Positions 1 to 7,462 of a DNA stretch of 28,224 bases are shown here, one piece after another; position 1 is the stretch's first letter, and every line of letters begins with the position of its first letter. The notes below the pieces were generated by a model that saw only the letters and a list, made by a program, of their open reading frames with translations, had not been told where the DNA came from and ran no database searches. This DNA comes from Candidatus Pelagibacterales bacterium (lineage in GTDB: Bacteria > Pseudomonadota > Alphaproteobacteria > TMED109). The stretch lies in the NCBI GenBank assembly GCA_002732015.1, contig PCCU01000041.1, positions 1 through 28,224 on the forward strand, given 5' to 3'. Position numbers and translations under genes: made by a program.

Positions 1-320
1 TAATGTTCTAATTCAACTACCGCCGGTATAGCTTCTCTGCACATGTATTCAATAGCATCTTGATCTCCAAGCCAATCTGATCCTTTTACAGTATCATACA
101 TGTGCCATTTCCAACTATCTTCACTCATATTGCCAAGTGCGGCACTAATGCCACCTTGAGCTGCTACTGTATGACTCCTAGTAGGAAAAACCTTCGTTAG
201 ACAAGCTACAGATAAGTCATTTTCTACAAGACCTAAAGTTGCTCTTAGACCTGCACCTCCTGCACCCACCACTATAACATCATAATTATGTTCAATTATG
301 TTGTAAGCTTTTTTAAACAT
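1..320 (-). CDS. sdhA: Succinate dehydrogenase flavoprotein subunit (partial, N-terminal 106 residues)
   Basis: This is the catalytic FAD subunit of succinate dehydrogenase (complex II), which oxidises succinate to fumarate. Only the N-terminus is in the window; the reading frame stays open to position 1. Visible are the dinucleotide-binding glycine motif GAGGAG (residues 19-24) and the SHTVAAQGG stretch, whose His50 is the family's covalent FAD attachment site. The ATG at 318-320 overlaps the sdhD stop by 8 bases (ATGTTTAA), which implies translational coupling. Upstream on the same strand lie sdhD and sdhC, the usual order. sdhB is expected just beyond the left edge but cannot be seen. Confidence 0.97.
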   Translation of the reverse strand, partial: MFKKAYNIIEHNYDVIVVGAGGAGLRATLGLVENDLSVACLTKVFPTRSHTVAAQGGISAALGNMSEDSWKWHMYDTVKGSDWLGDQDAIEYMCREAIPAVVELEH

Positions 321-699
321 TATAACCCTTATATAAAATTGATATTATTATTACAGTAAATACGGCTAAAAACAAATACAAGATTTCTAAAAGACTCAAT
401 AAAGTTTTTTTTCTTTTGAGACTATGAATATAGTCCTCTATTACCACCGTTAATCCTAATCTAAGATGAAATATAGAAACTAGTATAAATATACTTAGTA
501 ATAGGCTGTTATAAAAATTCTTAAACCATAAGATTTTATTAGTAAAGTCATAATACAAAAAATCTTTAATTATAAATAAGAACCAAATTCCAGTAGGAAT
601 TAGAATAAGGGCAGAAACTTTTTGCAAAATCCAATGGTTCAATACTATATTCCTTTGTTTTTGCAAATTCGTTTCAGAGTTGTTTTTATTTATACTCAT
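313..699 (-). CDS. sdhD: Succinate dehydrogenase membrane anchor subunit
   Basis: This 128-residue protein is a hydrophobic anchor of complex II that, with SdhC, holds haem b and the quinone site in the inner membrane. Three membrane segments are visible, at about residues 28-48, 62-82 and 100-123. The segment around FHLRLG places His78 where the haem-ligand histidine of the family lies, followed by EDYIH. It starts one base after the sdhC stop and overlaps sdhA by 8 bases. Sequence similarity within SdhD is low, so the call rests on the HLRxGL...EDY pattern, topology, size and position between sdhC and sdhA. Confidence 0.93.
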   Translation of the reverse strand: MSINKNNSETNLQKQRNIVLNHWILQKVSALILIPTGIWFLFIIKDFLYYDFTNKILWFKNFYNSLLLSIFILVSIFHLRLGLTVVIEDYIHSLKRKKTLLSLLEILYLFLAVFTVIIISILYKGYNV

Positions 700-700
700 T

Positions 701-1072
701 TTACTTGGCCAAAATATATAAAGCTAAGGTTACTGCAAAAATTATTACTATAATGCCTGAATAATATACATTCTTTATTTCAAAGCCAAAACCAATATCC
801 CAAATAATATGTCTAATACCATTAAATAAGTGATAACAAAGTGATAGCACATAAAAAAATAAAAAAGCTTTTCCTATAAATGAATTTATAAATAACATAA
901 AGAATTCGTGAGAGTTTTTGCCAAGAAAAAGAGAAAACAAAAGCAATACTATTATTAGCAACCCCAGTGATTGAAAAATACCTGACATCCTATGCGATAT
1001 AGACAAAATAGAAGTTATTTGAGGTTTATATATAGATAAATGGGGAGAAATAGGTCGGTTATTATTTTTCAT
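701..1072 (-). CDS. sdhC: Succinate dehydrogenase cytochrome b556 subunit
   Basis: This 123-residue protein is the other membrane anchor of complex II. The N-terminus carries the SdhC signature RPISPHLSIYKPQ...SISHRMSG (residues 6-31), which contributes to the quinone pocket. The second signature, YHLFNGIRHIIWD, supplies the probable haem ligand His81. Three hydrophobic segments cover about residues 33-50, 68-90 and 103-121. The length is normal for the family. It sits 3 bases after asd and 1 base before sdhD, so it should be part of the long minus-strand transcript. Confidence 0.96.
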   Translation of the reverse strand: MKNNNRPISPHLSIYKPQITSILSISHRMSGIFQSLGLLIIVLLLFSLFLGKNSHEFFMLFINSFIGKAFLFFYVLSLCYHLFNGIRHIIWDIGFGFEIKNVYYSGIIVIIFAVTLALYILAK

Positions 1073-1075
1073 ATA

Positions 1076-2074
1076 CTATACCCTTCCTACTTTTATTAAT
1101 GACTCAGCAATCTGAACAGAATTTAATGCAGCTCCTTTTAATAAATTATCAGAAACCACCCAAAAATTGAATCCATTTTCTTTTATAAGATCTTTTCTTA
1201 GCCTTGAAACATAAACCCCATCATTTCCTGAACAATCAACTGGAGTATGATAGTCATCATCTGAAAATATAATTTCTTTTTTGTTTTTGAGTACACTTTT
1301 TATTAGTTCAACATCAATGTTTTTTTCTAGTTCAATATATATAGACTCTGCATGTCCAATTTCGGAGGCTACTCTTACGCAAGTAGCATTAATGCTAATA
1401 TCGGGATCTAGAATTTTATTGGTTTCATTAACCATTTTCATCTCCTCTTTAGTAAAACCATTATCTAAAAATGTGTCTATTTGTGGAACTACATTAAAAG
1501 CAATTTGTTTAGGAATATTTTTAATAATAATATTTTTTTTTTCTAGCAAATTTTTTGACTGCTCTTTTAATTCAGATATTGCACTTTGACCAGCTCCAGA
1601 AACAGATTGATAGGTGGAAACTATAATTCTTTTAATTTTAGAGATTTTATGAATAGGTGCTAAAGCCACTAGCATTTGTATAGTTGAGCAATTTGGATTA
1701 GCAATTATTTTACGTTCTGACTCTAATAATTTTTTTTCATTTATTTCAGGAATAATTAAAGAAATATCATTGTTCATTCTAAAATAAGAAGTATTGTCAA
1801 CGACATAGCATTCCTTTTTTTCAGCTAAAGGAGCATATATTTTAGATATTTCAGAGCCAGCGGAAAAAAAAGCTATATCACTATTCTTAAAGTCATAGCT
1901 TTCTAAATTTTTAACTTCATACTCATCTTCATTAAATTTAATTTTTTTTCCCTCTGATTTTTTTGATGCCAATAATGTTATTTTACTAAAAGGAAAATTT
2001 CTTTTGTATAATGTTTCTAGAAGTTTTCTTCCTACTGCTCCAGTTGCACCGACTATTGATATATTATAACTCAT
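1076..2074 (-). CDS. asd: Aspartate-semialdehyde dehydrogenase
   Basis: The enzyme makes L-aspartate 4-semialdehyde from aspartyl phosphate with NADPH, the branch point to lysine/diaminopimelate, threonine and methionine. At 332 residues it has the usual length. The N-terminal NADP motif is VGATGAVGR (8-16). The catalytic cysteine is Cys129 in NPNCST, and the substrate-binding region follows near SGAGQSAISEL. The start at 2074 overlaps the leuB stop by 11 bases. Association of asd with leuCDB is common in alphaproteobacteria. dapF, which acts later in the lysine branch, lies 7 kb away on the other strand. Confidence 0.97.
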   Translation of the reverse strand: MSYNISIVGATGAVGRKLLETLYKRNFPFSKITLLASKKSEGKKIKFNEDEYEVKNLESYDFKNSDIAFFSAGSEISKIYAPLAEKKECYVVDNTSYFRMNNDISLIIPEINEKKLLESERKIIANPNCSTIQMLVALAPIHKISKIKRIIVSTYQSVSGAGQSAISELKEQSKNLLEKKNIIIKNIPKQIAFNVVPQIDTFLDNGFTKEEMKMVNETNKILDPDISINATCVRVASEIGHAESIYIELEKNIDVELIKSVLKNKKEIIFSDDDYHTPVDCSGNDGVYVSRLRKDLIKENGFNFWVVSDNLLKGAALNSVQIAESLIKVGRV

Positions 2075-3188
2075 TTTTCTCTAATATATTTTTTAGATTT
2101 TCTGTTACCACGTCTCCCATTTCAGAGGTGCTAAGTAAATTACAATTTTTTTGCATTATATCTTTTGTCCTATACCCATTCTCTAAAACTTTTTCTACCG
2201 CATTTTCAATTTGGCTAGATAAAATATTATTTTTAAGAGTGTAATTACAAAACATAGATAAAGATAGAATCATAGCAATTGGGTTAGCAATATTTTTACC
2301 AGCTATATCTGGAGCACTACCATGAACTGGCTCATACAATGATTTCCTTCTTTTACTGTCTCCTATTTCTCCTAAACTTGCAGATGGCAGCATCCCTAAG
2401 GACCCTGTAAGTTCTGCTGAAATATCTGACAAAATATCTCCAAACAAATTTCCTGTTAATATAACATCAAATTGTTTAGGGTTTTTTACTAATTGCATTG
2501 CACAGTTATCAGCGTACATATGCTTTAAATTAATGTGAGAAAATTCTTTAGAATGCAGTTTAGTTGTCTCTTCACGCCAAAGAACTCCTGATTCCATAAC
2601 ATTAGCTTTTTCTACTGAATGTACAGTTTTATTTCTTAGATTTGCAATTTCAAATCCTATTCTACCTAATCTTACTATTTCGTTTGTGGTATATACTTCG
2701 GTGTTTATACCTTTCTTTTGCCCATCATCAAGTTCGAATATACCCCTAGGTTCTCCAAAATAAATTCCTCCGGTCAATTCTCTAAGCACAACTATGTCCA
2801 TATTTTTGACTATGTTAGGCTTTAATGAAGAAGCATCAGCTAAAGAGTTAAAAACTTTTGCTGGCCTTATGTTCGCATATAGTTCTAACTCTTTTCTTAA
2901 TTTTAATAGGCCTCTTTCTGGTCTTAAATCAAATGGTAAATTTTCATACTTGGGAGCTCCTACTGCACCTAATAATATCCCGTCACTGGCTTTAGCTTTA
3001 GAGATAACTTTTTCAGTGATCGGCAATTTAAATTCATCATATGAACAACCTCCAACTAGATCCTCTTCTATGGAAAACTCAATATTAGTAAAATTATTTA
3101 AACAATTAATAATTTTTTTTACAGGAATACAAACTTCTGGACCAATTCCATCACCTGGCAAAAGTAGCAGGTTAACTTTTTCTTTCAT
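2064..3188 (-). CDS. leuB: 3-isopropylmalate dehydrogenase
   Basis: This NAD-dependent oxidative decarboxylase carries out the third step of leucine biosynthesis, converting 3-isopropylmalate to 2-ketoisocaproate. It has 374 residues, typical for the family. Visible motifs are LLLPGDGIGPEV near the N-terminus, the substrate-binding arginines in LRPERGLLKLRKEL, the RELTGGIYFGEPRG loop and the C-terminal EPVHGSAPDIAGK NAD-binding signature. It overlaps leuD upstream by 17 bases and asd downstream by 11 bases, so the leu genes are tightly coupled. Confidence 0.98.
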   Translation of the reverse strand: MKEKVNLLLLPGDGIGPEVCIPVKKIINCLNNFTNIEFSIEEDLVGGCSYDEFKLPITEKVISKAKASDGILLGAVGAPKYENLPFDLRPERGLLKLRKELELYANIRPAKVFNSLADASSLKPNIVKNMDIVVLRELTGGIYFGEPRGIFELDDGQKKGINTEVYTTNEIVRLGRIGFEIANLRNKTVHSVEKANVMESGVLWREETTKLHSKEFSHINLKHMYADNCAMQLVKNPKQFDVILTGNLFGDILSDISAELTGSLGMLPSASLGEIGDSKRRKSLYEPVHGSAPDIAGKNIANPIAMILSLSMFCNYTLKNNILSSQIENAVEKVLENGYRTKDIMQKNCNLLSTSEMGDVVTENLKNILEKNEL

Positions 3189-3792
3189 TATCTATAATTC
3201 TCCATGAACTTTCTAAAAGATTTTTTTTTTCATAAAATTCTATCATATCTTTTTTTTGCAGAGTAAGCTCTATATCATCGTAGCCATTTAGTAATCGTTC
3301 TCTAACTTCGTCTGAAATATTAAAATCTAATATTATATTGTCATAAAATATTTTCTTTTCCAATAAACTTACCTTAATAAGCTTTTTTTCTAAAGCATGC
3401 GCACATAAAACTTCAATTGAACTCTTAGGTAAAGTTAATGGTAAAAGTCCATTTTTAATTGAGTTATTAAAGAAAATATCTGCGAAAGATGGAGCAATAA
3501 TACATTTTATACCAAAATCTAATAATGCCCAAGGAGCATGTTCTCTTGACGAACCACAACCAAAGTTATTACCTGCTATTAAAATTCTTGCTTTATTCCA
3601 TGGAACTTTATTAAGAATAAAGTCTTTTTTTATATTATTAGAACTATCATATCTTCTATCAAAAAAAAGAAACTTTCCTAACCCAGTTCTCTCTATAGTT
3701 TTTAAAAACTGTTTGGGAATAATAGCATCGGTGTCTATATTAATCTCATTAATCACTGCAGCAACACTTTTCACATCATAAAATTTTTGCAT
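3172..3792 (-). CDS. leuD: 3-isopropylmalate dehydratase small subunit
   Basis: LeuD is the swivelling small subunit of isopropylmalate isomerase and works with LeuC to convert 2-isopropylmalate to 3-isopropylmalate. It has 206 residues. The diagnostic motif FGCGSSREHAPWAL is at residues 77-90, and the N-terminal DTDAIIPKQFL stretch is typical of the family. It follows leuC by 2 bases and overlaps leuB by 17 bases. The full catalytic pair is present, so the heterodimeric form of the enzyme is expected. Confidence 0.98.
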   Translation of the reverse strand: MQKFYDVKSVAAVINEINIDTDAIIPKQFLKTIERTGLGKFLFFDRRYDSSNNIKKDFILNKVPWNKARILIAGNNFGCGSSREHAPWALLDFGIKCIIAPSFADIFFNNSIKNGLLPLTLPKSSIEVLCAHALEKKLIKVSLLEKKIFYDNIILDFNISDEVRERLLNGYDDIELTLQKKDMIEFYEKKNLLESSWRIIDNERKS

Positions 3793-3794
3793 AT

Positions 3795-5207
3795 TTATCC
3801 TTCTGATACATCAACAAATGTACCTGCAATAGCACTCGCCGCAGCTGTTATAGGACTAACTAAATGTGTTCTTCCTCCTCGGCCTTGTCTTCCTTCAAAA
3901 TTTCTGTTTGAAGTAGATGCGCACCTCTCTCCGTTTTCTAACTGGTCGGGATTCATGCCTAAACACATTGAACATCCTGGGTCTCTCCATTCAAATCCAG
4001 CTTCAATAAAAATCTCTTTTATTCCCTCCTCTTCTGCAAGTTTTTTTACTACACCTGATCCGGGAACTACCAAAGCTTGTAAGCTTTTTGCTACCTTTTT
4101 TCCCTTTACAATTGAAGCAGCAGATCTTAAATCTTCTATACGTCCATTGGTACACGATCCAATAAAAACTTTTTGTATTTTAATATCAGTCATCCGTGTA
4201 CCTGGAGTTAAATCCATATATTTTAAAGCCTTATTAATTGATTGTTCCTTCTCAAGATTAATAGCATCTTTTGGATCTGGTACAACATCGGTTATACTTA
4301 TTCCATCTTCAGGACTTGTTCCCCATGTAACCATAGGTTTTAAATTTTCTATATCAAAGGTAAAACTATTATCAAATGATGCATTTTTATCTGAATGAAG
4401 ATTTGTCCATTCATCAATAGCTAATTCCCATTTTTTATCTTTAGGAGAAAACTTTTTATCTTTTAAATATTTAAAAGTTGTTATGTCAGGACTAATCATT
4501 CCCGCCTTTGCTCCTGCTTCAATTGACATATTACAAATAGTCATTCTTTCTTCAATAGACATTTTTTTTATTGTGTTGCCCATGAACTCTATAACGTGCC
4601 CTGTGCCTGCAGAAGTTCCTATCTGACTTATAACTTTCAAAATTATATCTTTAGAGGTAACATTTTTCTTTAATTTGCCATTGATTTCAATTTTCATGTT
4701 TTTTGGTTTATTTTGAAGCAAGGTCTGTGTAGCCAATACATGTTCAACTTCTGAAGTACCTATACCAAAAGCTAGCGCTCCAAACGCACCATGTGTTGAT
4801 GTATGAGAGTCACCACATACAATAGTTGTTCCAGGTAAAGTATAACCTAATTCTGGTCCTATAATATGTACAATACCTTGATTAACGCTAGTTAAAGGAA
4901 TGTACTCTATTTTATGTTCTTTAAGATTTTTTTCTAAAGTTTCGACTTGTATTCTAGCTATTTTATCTTTTATAGAATCAATTCCCAAATTTCTAAAAGT
5001 AGTGGGAACATTATGGTCTGCAACTCCTAAGGTCAAGTCTGGTCTTCTTACATTTCTATTCTTCAGTTTTAACCCTTCAAAAGCTTGAGGGCTTGTTACC
5101 TCATGCACAAGATGTCTGTCAATGTAAAGTATGCTTTGTCCAGAGTCAAGTTTACCTACCATATGGTTATCCCATACTTTATCAAATAAGGTTTTGGGAC
5201 TATCCAT
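3795..5207 (-). CDS. leuC: 3-isopropylmalate dehydratase large subunit
   Basis: LeuC is the aconitase-like 4Fe-4S subunit of isopropylmalate isomerase. It has 470 residues, the normal size. The N-terminus (TLFDKVWDNHMV) and the CGDSHTSTHGAFGALAFGIG motif are standard. The cluster cysteines lie in GSCTNGR (about residue 347) and in the CSMCLGMNPD motif (about residues 407-410). The gene is downstream of rplS with a 2-base gap, so leucine synthesis appears to share a transcript with ribosome assembly genes. I see no leader-peptide or riboswitch-type attenuator in this tiny gap. Confidence 0.98.
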   Translation of the reverse strand: MDSPKTLFDKVWDNHMVGKLDSGQSILYIDRHLVHEVTSPQAFEGLKLKNRNVRRPDLTLGVADHNVPTTFRNLGIDSIKDKIARIQVETLEKNLKEHKIEYIPLTSVNQGIVHIIGPELGYTLPGTTIVCGDSHTSTHGAFGALAFGIGTSEVEHVLATQTLLQNKPKNMKIEINGKLKKNVTSKDIILKVISQIGTSAGTGHVIEFMGNTIKKMSIEERMTICNMSIEAGAKAGMISPDITTFKYLKDKKFSPKDKKWELAIDEWTNLHSDKNASFDNSFTFDIENLKPMVTWGTSPEDGISITDVVPDPKDAINLEKEQSINKALKYMDLTPGTRMTDIKIQKVFIGSCTNGRIEDLRSAASIVKGKKVAKSLQALVVPGSGVVKKLAEEEGIKEIFIEAGFEWRDPGCSMCLGMNPDQLENGERCASTSNRNFEGRQGRGGRTHLVSPITAAASAIAGTFVDVSEG

Positions 5208-5209
5208 AC

Positions 5210-5719
5210 CTACGTACTTTCTTTTTTATTTTCCTTATCTACATCTTGACTGATTGTTTCTTTAGTCTTTTGTGTTGAGTCGTTATTTTCTAAAGAATTT
5301 ATTTTAGCTTCTTTTTTAGAGGCTTTTTTATTTGATGGAGTTTGATTTACTTTTTTAATAATATCTTTTTTTTCTGCTATTCTAGCCGATTTACCGGAAC
5401 GCTGTCTCAAGTAATATAATTTAGATCTTCTAACTTTTCCTCTCCTGACTAAATTTATACTCTCTAGCATTGGAGAATATAATGGAAATACTCTTTCTAC
5501 TCCTTCTCCATGAGAAACTTTTCGTACTGTGAAAGTGGAATTAAAACCTCTATTTGACCTAGCTATACACACTCCCTCAAATGCCTGAATTCTCTCCTTA
5601 TTTCCTTCAGTAACATAAACATTTACTTTTACTGTATCTCCAGACTTAAAAGAAGGTATTTTCTTGGCTTTTATAGCCTCTTCAATCTGCTCTTTTTCTA
5701 TATCAATTAATTTATTCAT
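5210..5719 (-). CDS. rplS: Ribosomal protein bL19
   Basis: This large-subunit ribosomal protein sits at the interface between the 50S and 30S subunits. The core, about residues 1-118, contains the conserved SGDTVKVNVYVTEGNKERIQAFEG and VRRGKVRRSKLYYLR regions. After the core comes a tail of about 50 residues rich in Lys, Glu, Asn, Thr and Ser. Total length is 169, longer than the usual 115-130. It follows trmD after a 43-base gap and precedes leuC. The order rpsP-rimM-trmD-rplS is the classical bacterial ribosome-maturation operon. Confidence 0.97.
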   Translation of the reverse strand: MNKLIDIEKEQIEEAIKAKKIPSFKSGDTVKVNVYVTEGNKERIQAFEGVCIARSNRGFNSTFTVRKVSHGEGVERVFPLYSPMLESINLVRRGKVRRSKLYYLRQRSGKSARIAEKKDIIKKVNQTPSNKKASKKEAKINSLENNDSTQKTKETISQDVDKENKKEST

Positions 5720-5762
5720 AATTACTTTTTAAAAAATAGTATTTAATCAAAAAAATTCAAAA

Positions 5763-6458
5763 TTATCTATCTTTTTTTTTCTTGTTAAATGCTATCGAAT
5801 TTTCTAGTCTCCAATCTTTGATTTTTTTATGGTCACCAGACAACAAAACTTCGGGAACTTTTAAATTTTTCCAGACCCTTGGTTTAGTATATTGAAGATA
5901 TTCTATTAAGTCATTATTGAAACTTTCTTCTAATAAACTACTTGGGTTTCCTAATACGTTTGGTAACAATCTTATTATTGCATCAATTAAAGTTACTGCA
6001 GCAGGCTCACCACCACTTAAAACATAATCGCCAACAGAAATTTCTCTTAACTCATTATAATCTATAAATCTTTGATCTACACCTTCATACCTTCCACATA
6101 CAACTATCAAGCCCTCGCTTTTACTTAATTCTTTGACAATATCCTGGTTTAATCTTTTTCCTCTGGGTGTTAGCATAATTTTTTGATATTTTTTAGTGCT
6201 TTCTTCTATAGTGGATAGTGCTTGATTATATGCATTTTGCAAAACTTCTGCCTTTAATATCATTCCTGGACCACCACCGTATGGTTTATCATCAATAGTA
6301 TTACTTTTATCCACAAAATCTTTAATATCAGTTATTTGCAAATCCCATATCCCTTTTTTTCTTGCACTTCCTATTATTGATATATCTAATAATCCTTCGA
6401 ATGCTTGAGGGAATATTGTGATTGCATTAATTAAAAATTTTTTTTTGCTATATTTCAT
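5763..6458 (-). CDS. trmD: tRNA (guanine-N1)-methyltransferase
   Basis: TrmD methylates G37 next to the anticodon of a subset of tRNAs using S-adenosylmethionine, which prevents +1 frameshifting. It has 231 residues. The SPOUT-fold knot is visible in GRYEGVDQRFID and in LSGGEPAAVTLIDAIIRLLP, followed by the GNPSSLLEESF linker. The N-terminus (INAITIFPQAFEGLL) matches the family. It overlaps rimM by 11 bases. The C-terminus is lysine-rich and ends in a run of nine T on the plus strand. Confidence 0.98.
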   Translation of the reverse strand: MKYSKKKFLINAITIFPQAFEGLLDISIIGSARKKGIWDLQITDIKDFVDKSNTIDDKPYGGGPGMILKAEVLQNAYNQALSTIEESTKKYQKIMLTPRGKRLNQDIVKELSKSEGLIVVCGRYEGVDQRFIDYNELREISVGDYVLSGGEPAAVTLIDAIIRLLPNVLGNPSSLLEESFNNDLIEYLQYTKPRVWKNLKVPEVLLSGDHKKIKDWRLENSIAFNKKKKDR

Positions 6459-6936
6459 AGTTTTTATGAAGCTTTATTATTTTTTTTTTTACATTAATAT
6501 CTTCTTTCTTTAAATCGTAGAATCTTATCATATATTTAAACTTTCCATTAAGCTCTAAAAGATCCCCTGCACCGAAATTGTGAATAGCAGAAACTGACCC
6601 AAGTAATTGATTATTTTTATCATATACTTTGGTATCAATTAGGTCTTTATGAAAATATTCGTGAGGCTTTTTTGCTAAACTATTCTCTTCTATCCAAATC
6701 TCTTTTCCAAGAAATTTAATAATTTCTTCTTTATTTTCATATCCATCGATTTTACAGATGACAGCTTTTCCTTTGGTAAATTTCTTTTCTAGATTAATCT
6801 GGAAGTTTTCAATGTAAGTTTTATTATTATAATTTTTTAAATTTTCTAAGTCTCTATTATAAAATTCAATTTTTAATAACCCTTTAATACCATGAGTTGA
6901 TATAATTTTACCCAAATAAACCTTTTTTTTCGTCAT
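6448..6936 (-). CDS. rimM: 16S rRNA processing protein RimM
   Basis: RimM is an assembly factor for the 30S head domain that binds uS19. The N-terminal RimM domain begins with LGKIISTHGIKGLLKIEFYN, the family signature. A PRC-barrel domain occupies roughly the last 70 residues (DLIDTKVYDKNNQLLGSV...GAGDLLEL). The length of 162 is normal. The gene follows rpsP after a 69-base gap and overlaps trmD by 11 bases. The C-terminus crosses an 11-T run on the plus strand. Confidence 0.95.
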   Translation of the reverse strand: MTKKKVYLGKIISTHGIKGLLKIEFYNRDLENLKNYNNKTYIENFQINLEKKFTKGKAVICKIDGYENKEEIIKFLGKEIWIEENSLAKKPHEYFHKDLIDTKVYDKNNQLLGSVSAIHNFGAGDLLELNGKFKYMIRFYDLKKEDINVKKKIIKLHKNYEI

Positions 6937-7005
6937 AAATTTAAGACCTATAAAACTTATAAAAAAATTAAGACTAATTTATTGAATATATAAATCCTTA
7001 TGGAA

Positions 7006-7458
7006 TTAGGATTCAGTTTTTTTACCCTCTGGCTTAACTTCGGCTGGAGCAGCTTCTTTAGCTTCTTCAGGTTTCGCTTCGGCTGGAGCAGCTTCTTTGG
7101 CTTTTTCGTCCTCTTTTTTCTTATTCAATGCTTCTTCCTTAGCCTTTAGTCTTTCTAATGCCTTCTTTTTTGGTTTGGCTTTATTAGGATTATTTTTTTT
7201 TATTGGCTTTAAAATACCTGCATCAGACAGAAACCTATGAACTCTATCAGTAGGTTGTGCCCCATTACCTAGCCAATGCTTAATTCTGTCTAATTGCAGA
7301 TTTAATCTAGTCTCATCACCTTTTTCTTTCAAAGGGTTAAAAGTTCCTACTTTTTCTATAAACTTTCCATCTCTAGGAGCTCTAATGTCAGCAACTACAA
7401 TTCTGTAGTAAGGTCTCTTTTTTGCTCCATGTCTGCTTAGTCTTATTTTTACACTCAT
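7006..7458 (-). CDS. rpsP: Ribosomal protein bS16 with extended C-terminal tail
   Basis: This is small-subunit ribosomal protein S16. The core, about residues 1-85, holds the signature MSVKIRLSRHGAKKRPYYRI and the conserved DRIKHWLGNGAQPTDRV region. The tail of about 65 residues is first Lys-rich (NPNKAKPKKKALERLKAKEE) and then Ala/Pro/Glu-rich, with two near-identical 13-residue units before the stop. Total length 150 compares with about 80-100 for minimal S16; alphaproteobacterial S16 proteins often carry tails. It starts 4 bases after the ffh stop. An AGGA within the last ffh codons could serve as its ribosome-binding site. Confidence 0.97.
   Translation of the reverse strand: MSVKIRLSRHGAKKRPYYRIVVADIRAPRDGKFIEKVGTFNPLKEKGDETRLNLQLDRIKHWLGNGAQPTDRVHRFLSDAGILKPIKKNNPNKAKPKKKALERLKAKEEALNKKKEDEKAKEAAPAEAKPEEAKEAAPAEVKPEGKKTES
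7024..7101 (-). repeat. Two 39-base tandem units in the rpsP tail
   Basis: Two adjacent copies of a 39-base unit encode 13 residues each, AKEAAPAEAKPEE and AKEAAPAEVKPEG. Period and frame are exact (7063-7101 then 7024-7062 on the minus strand), so copy-number change would preserve the reading frame. Confidence 0.85.
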
Positions 7459-7462
7459 TAAT

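Noticed and set aside
3787..4398. Plus-strand open frame opposite leuC
   Set aside because: It is the antisense shadow of a gene with complete, well-placed catalytic motifs; the translation has no recognisable domain.
6993..7013. Short inverted repeat AATCCT/AGGATT over the rpsP stop
   Set aside because: Only six pairs with a nine-base loop and no T-run after it; it lies inside an apparent operon, so I do not call it a terminator.
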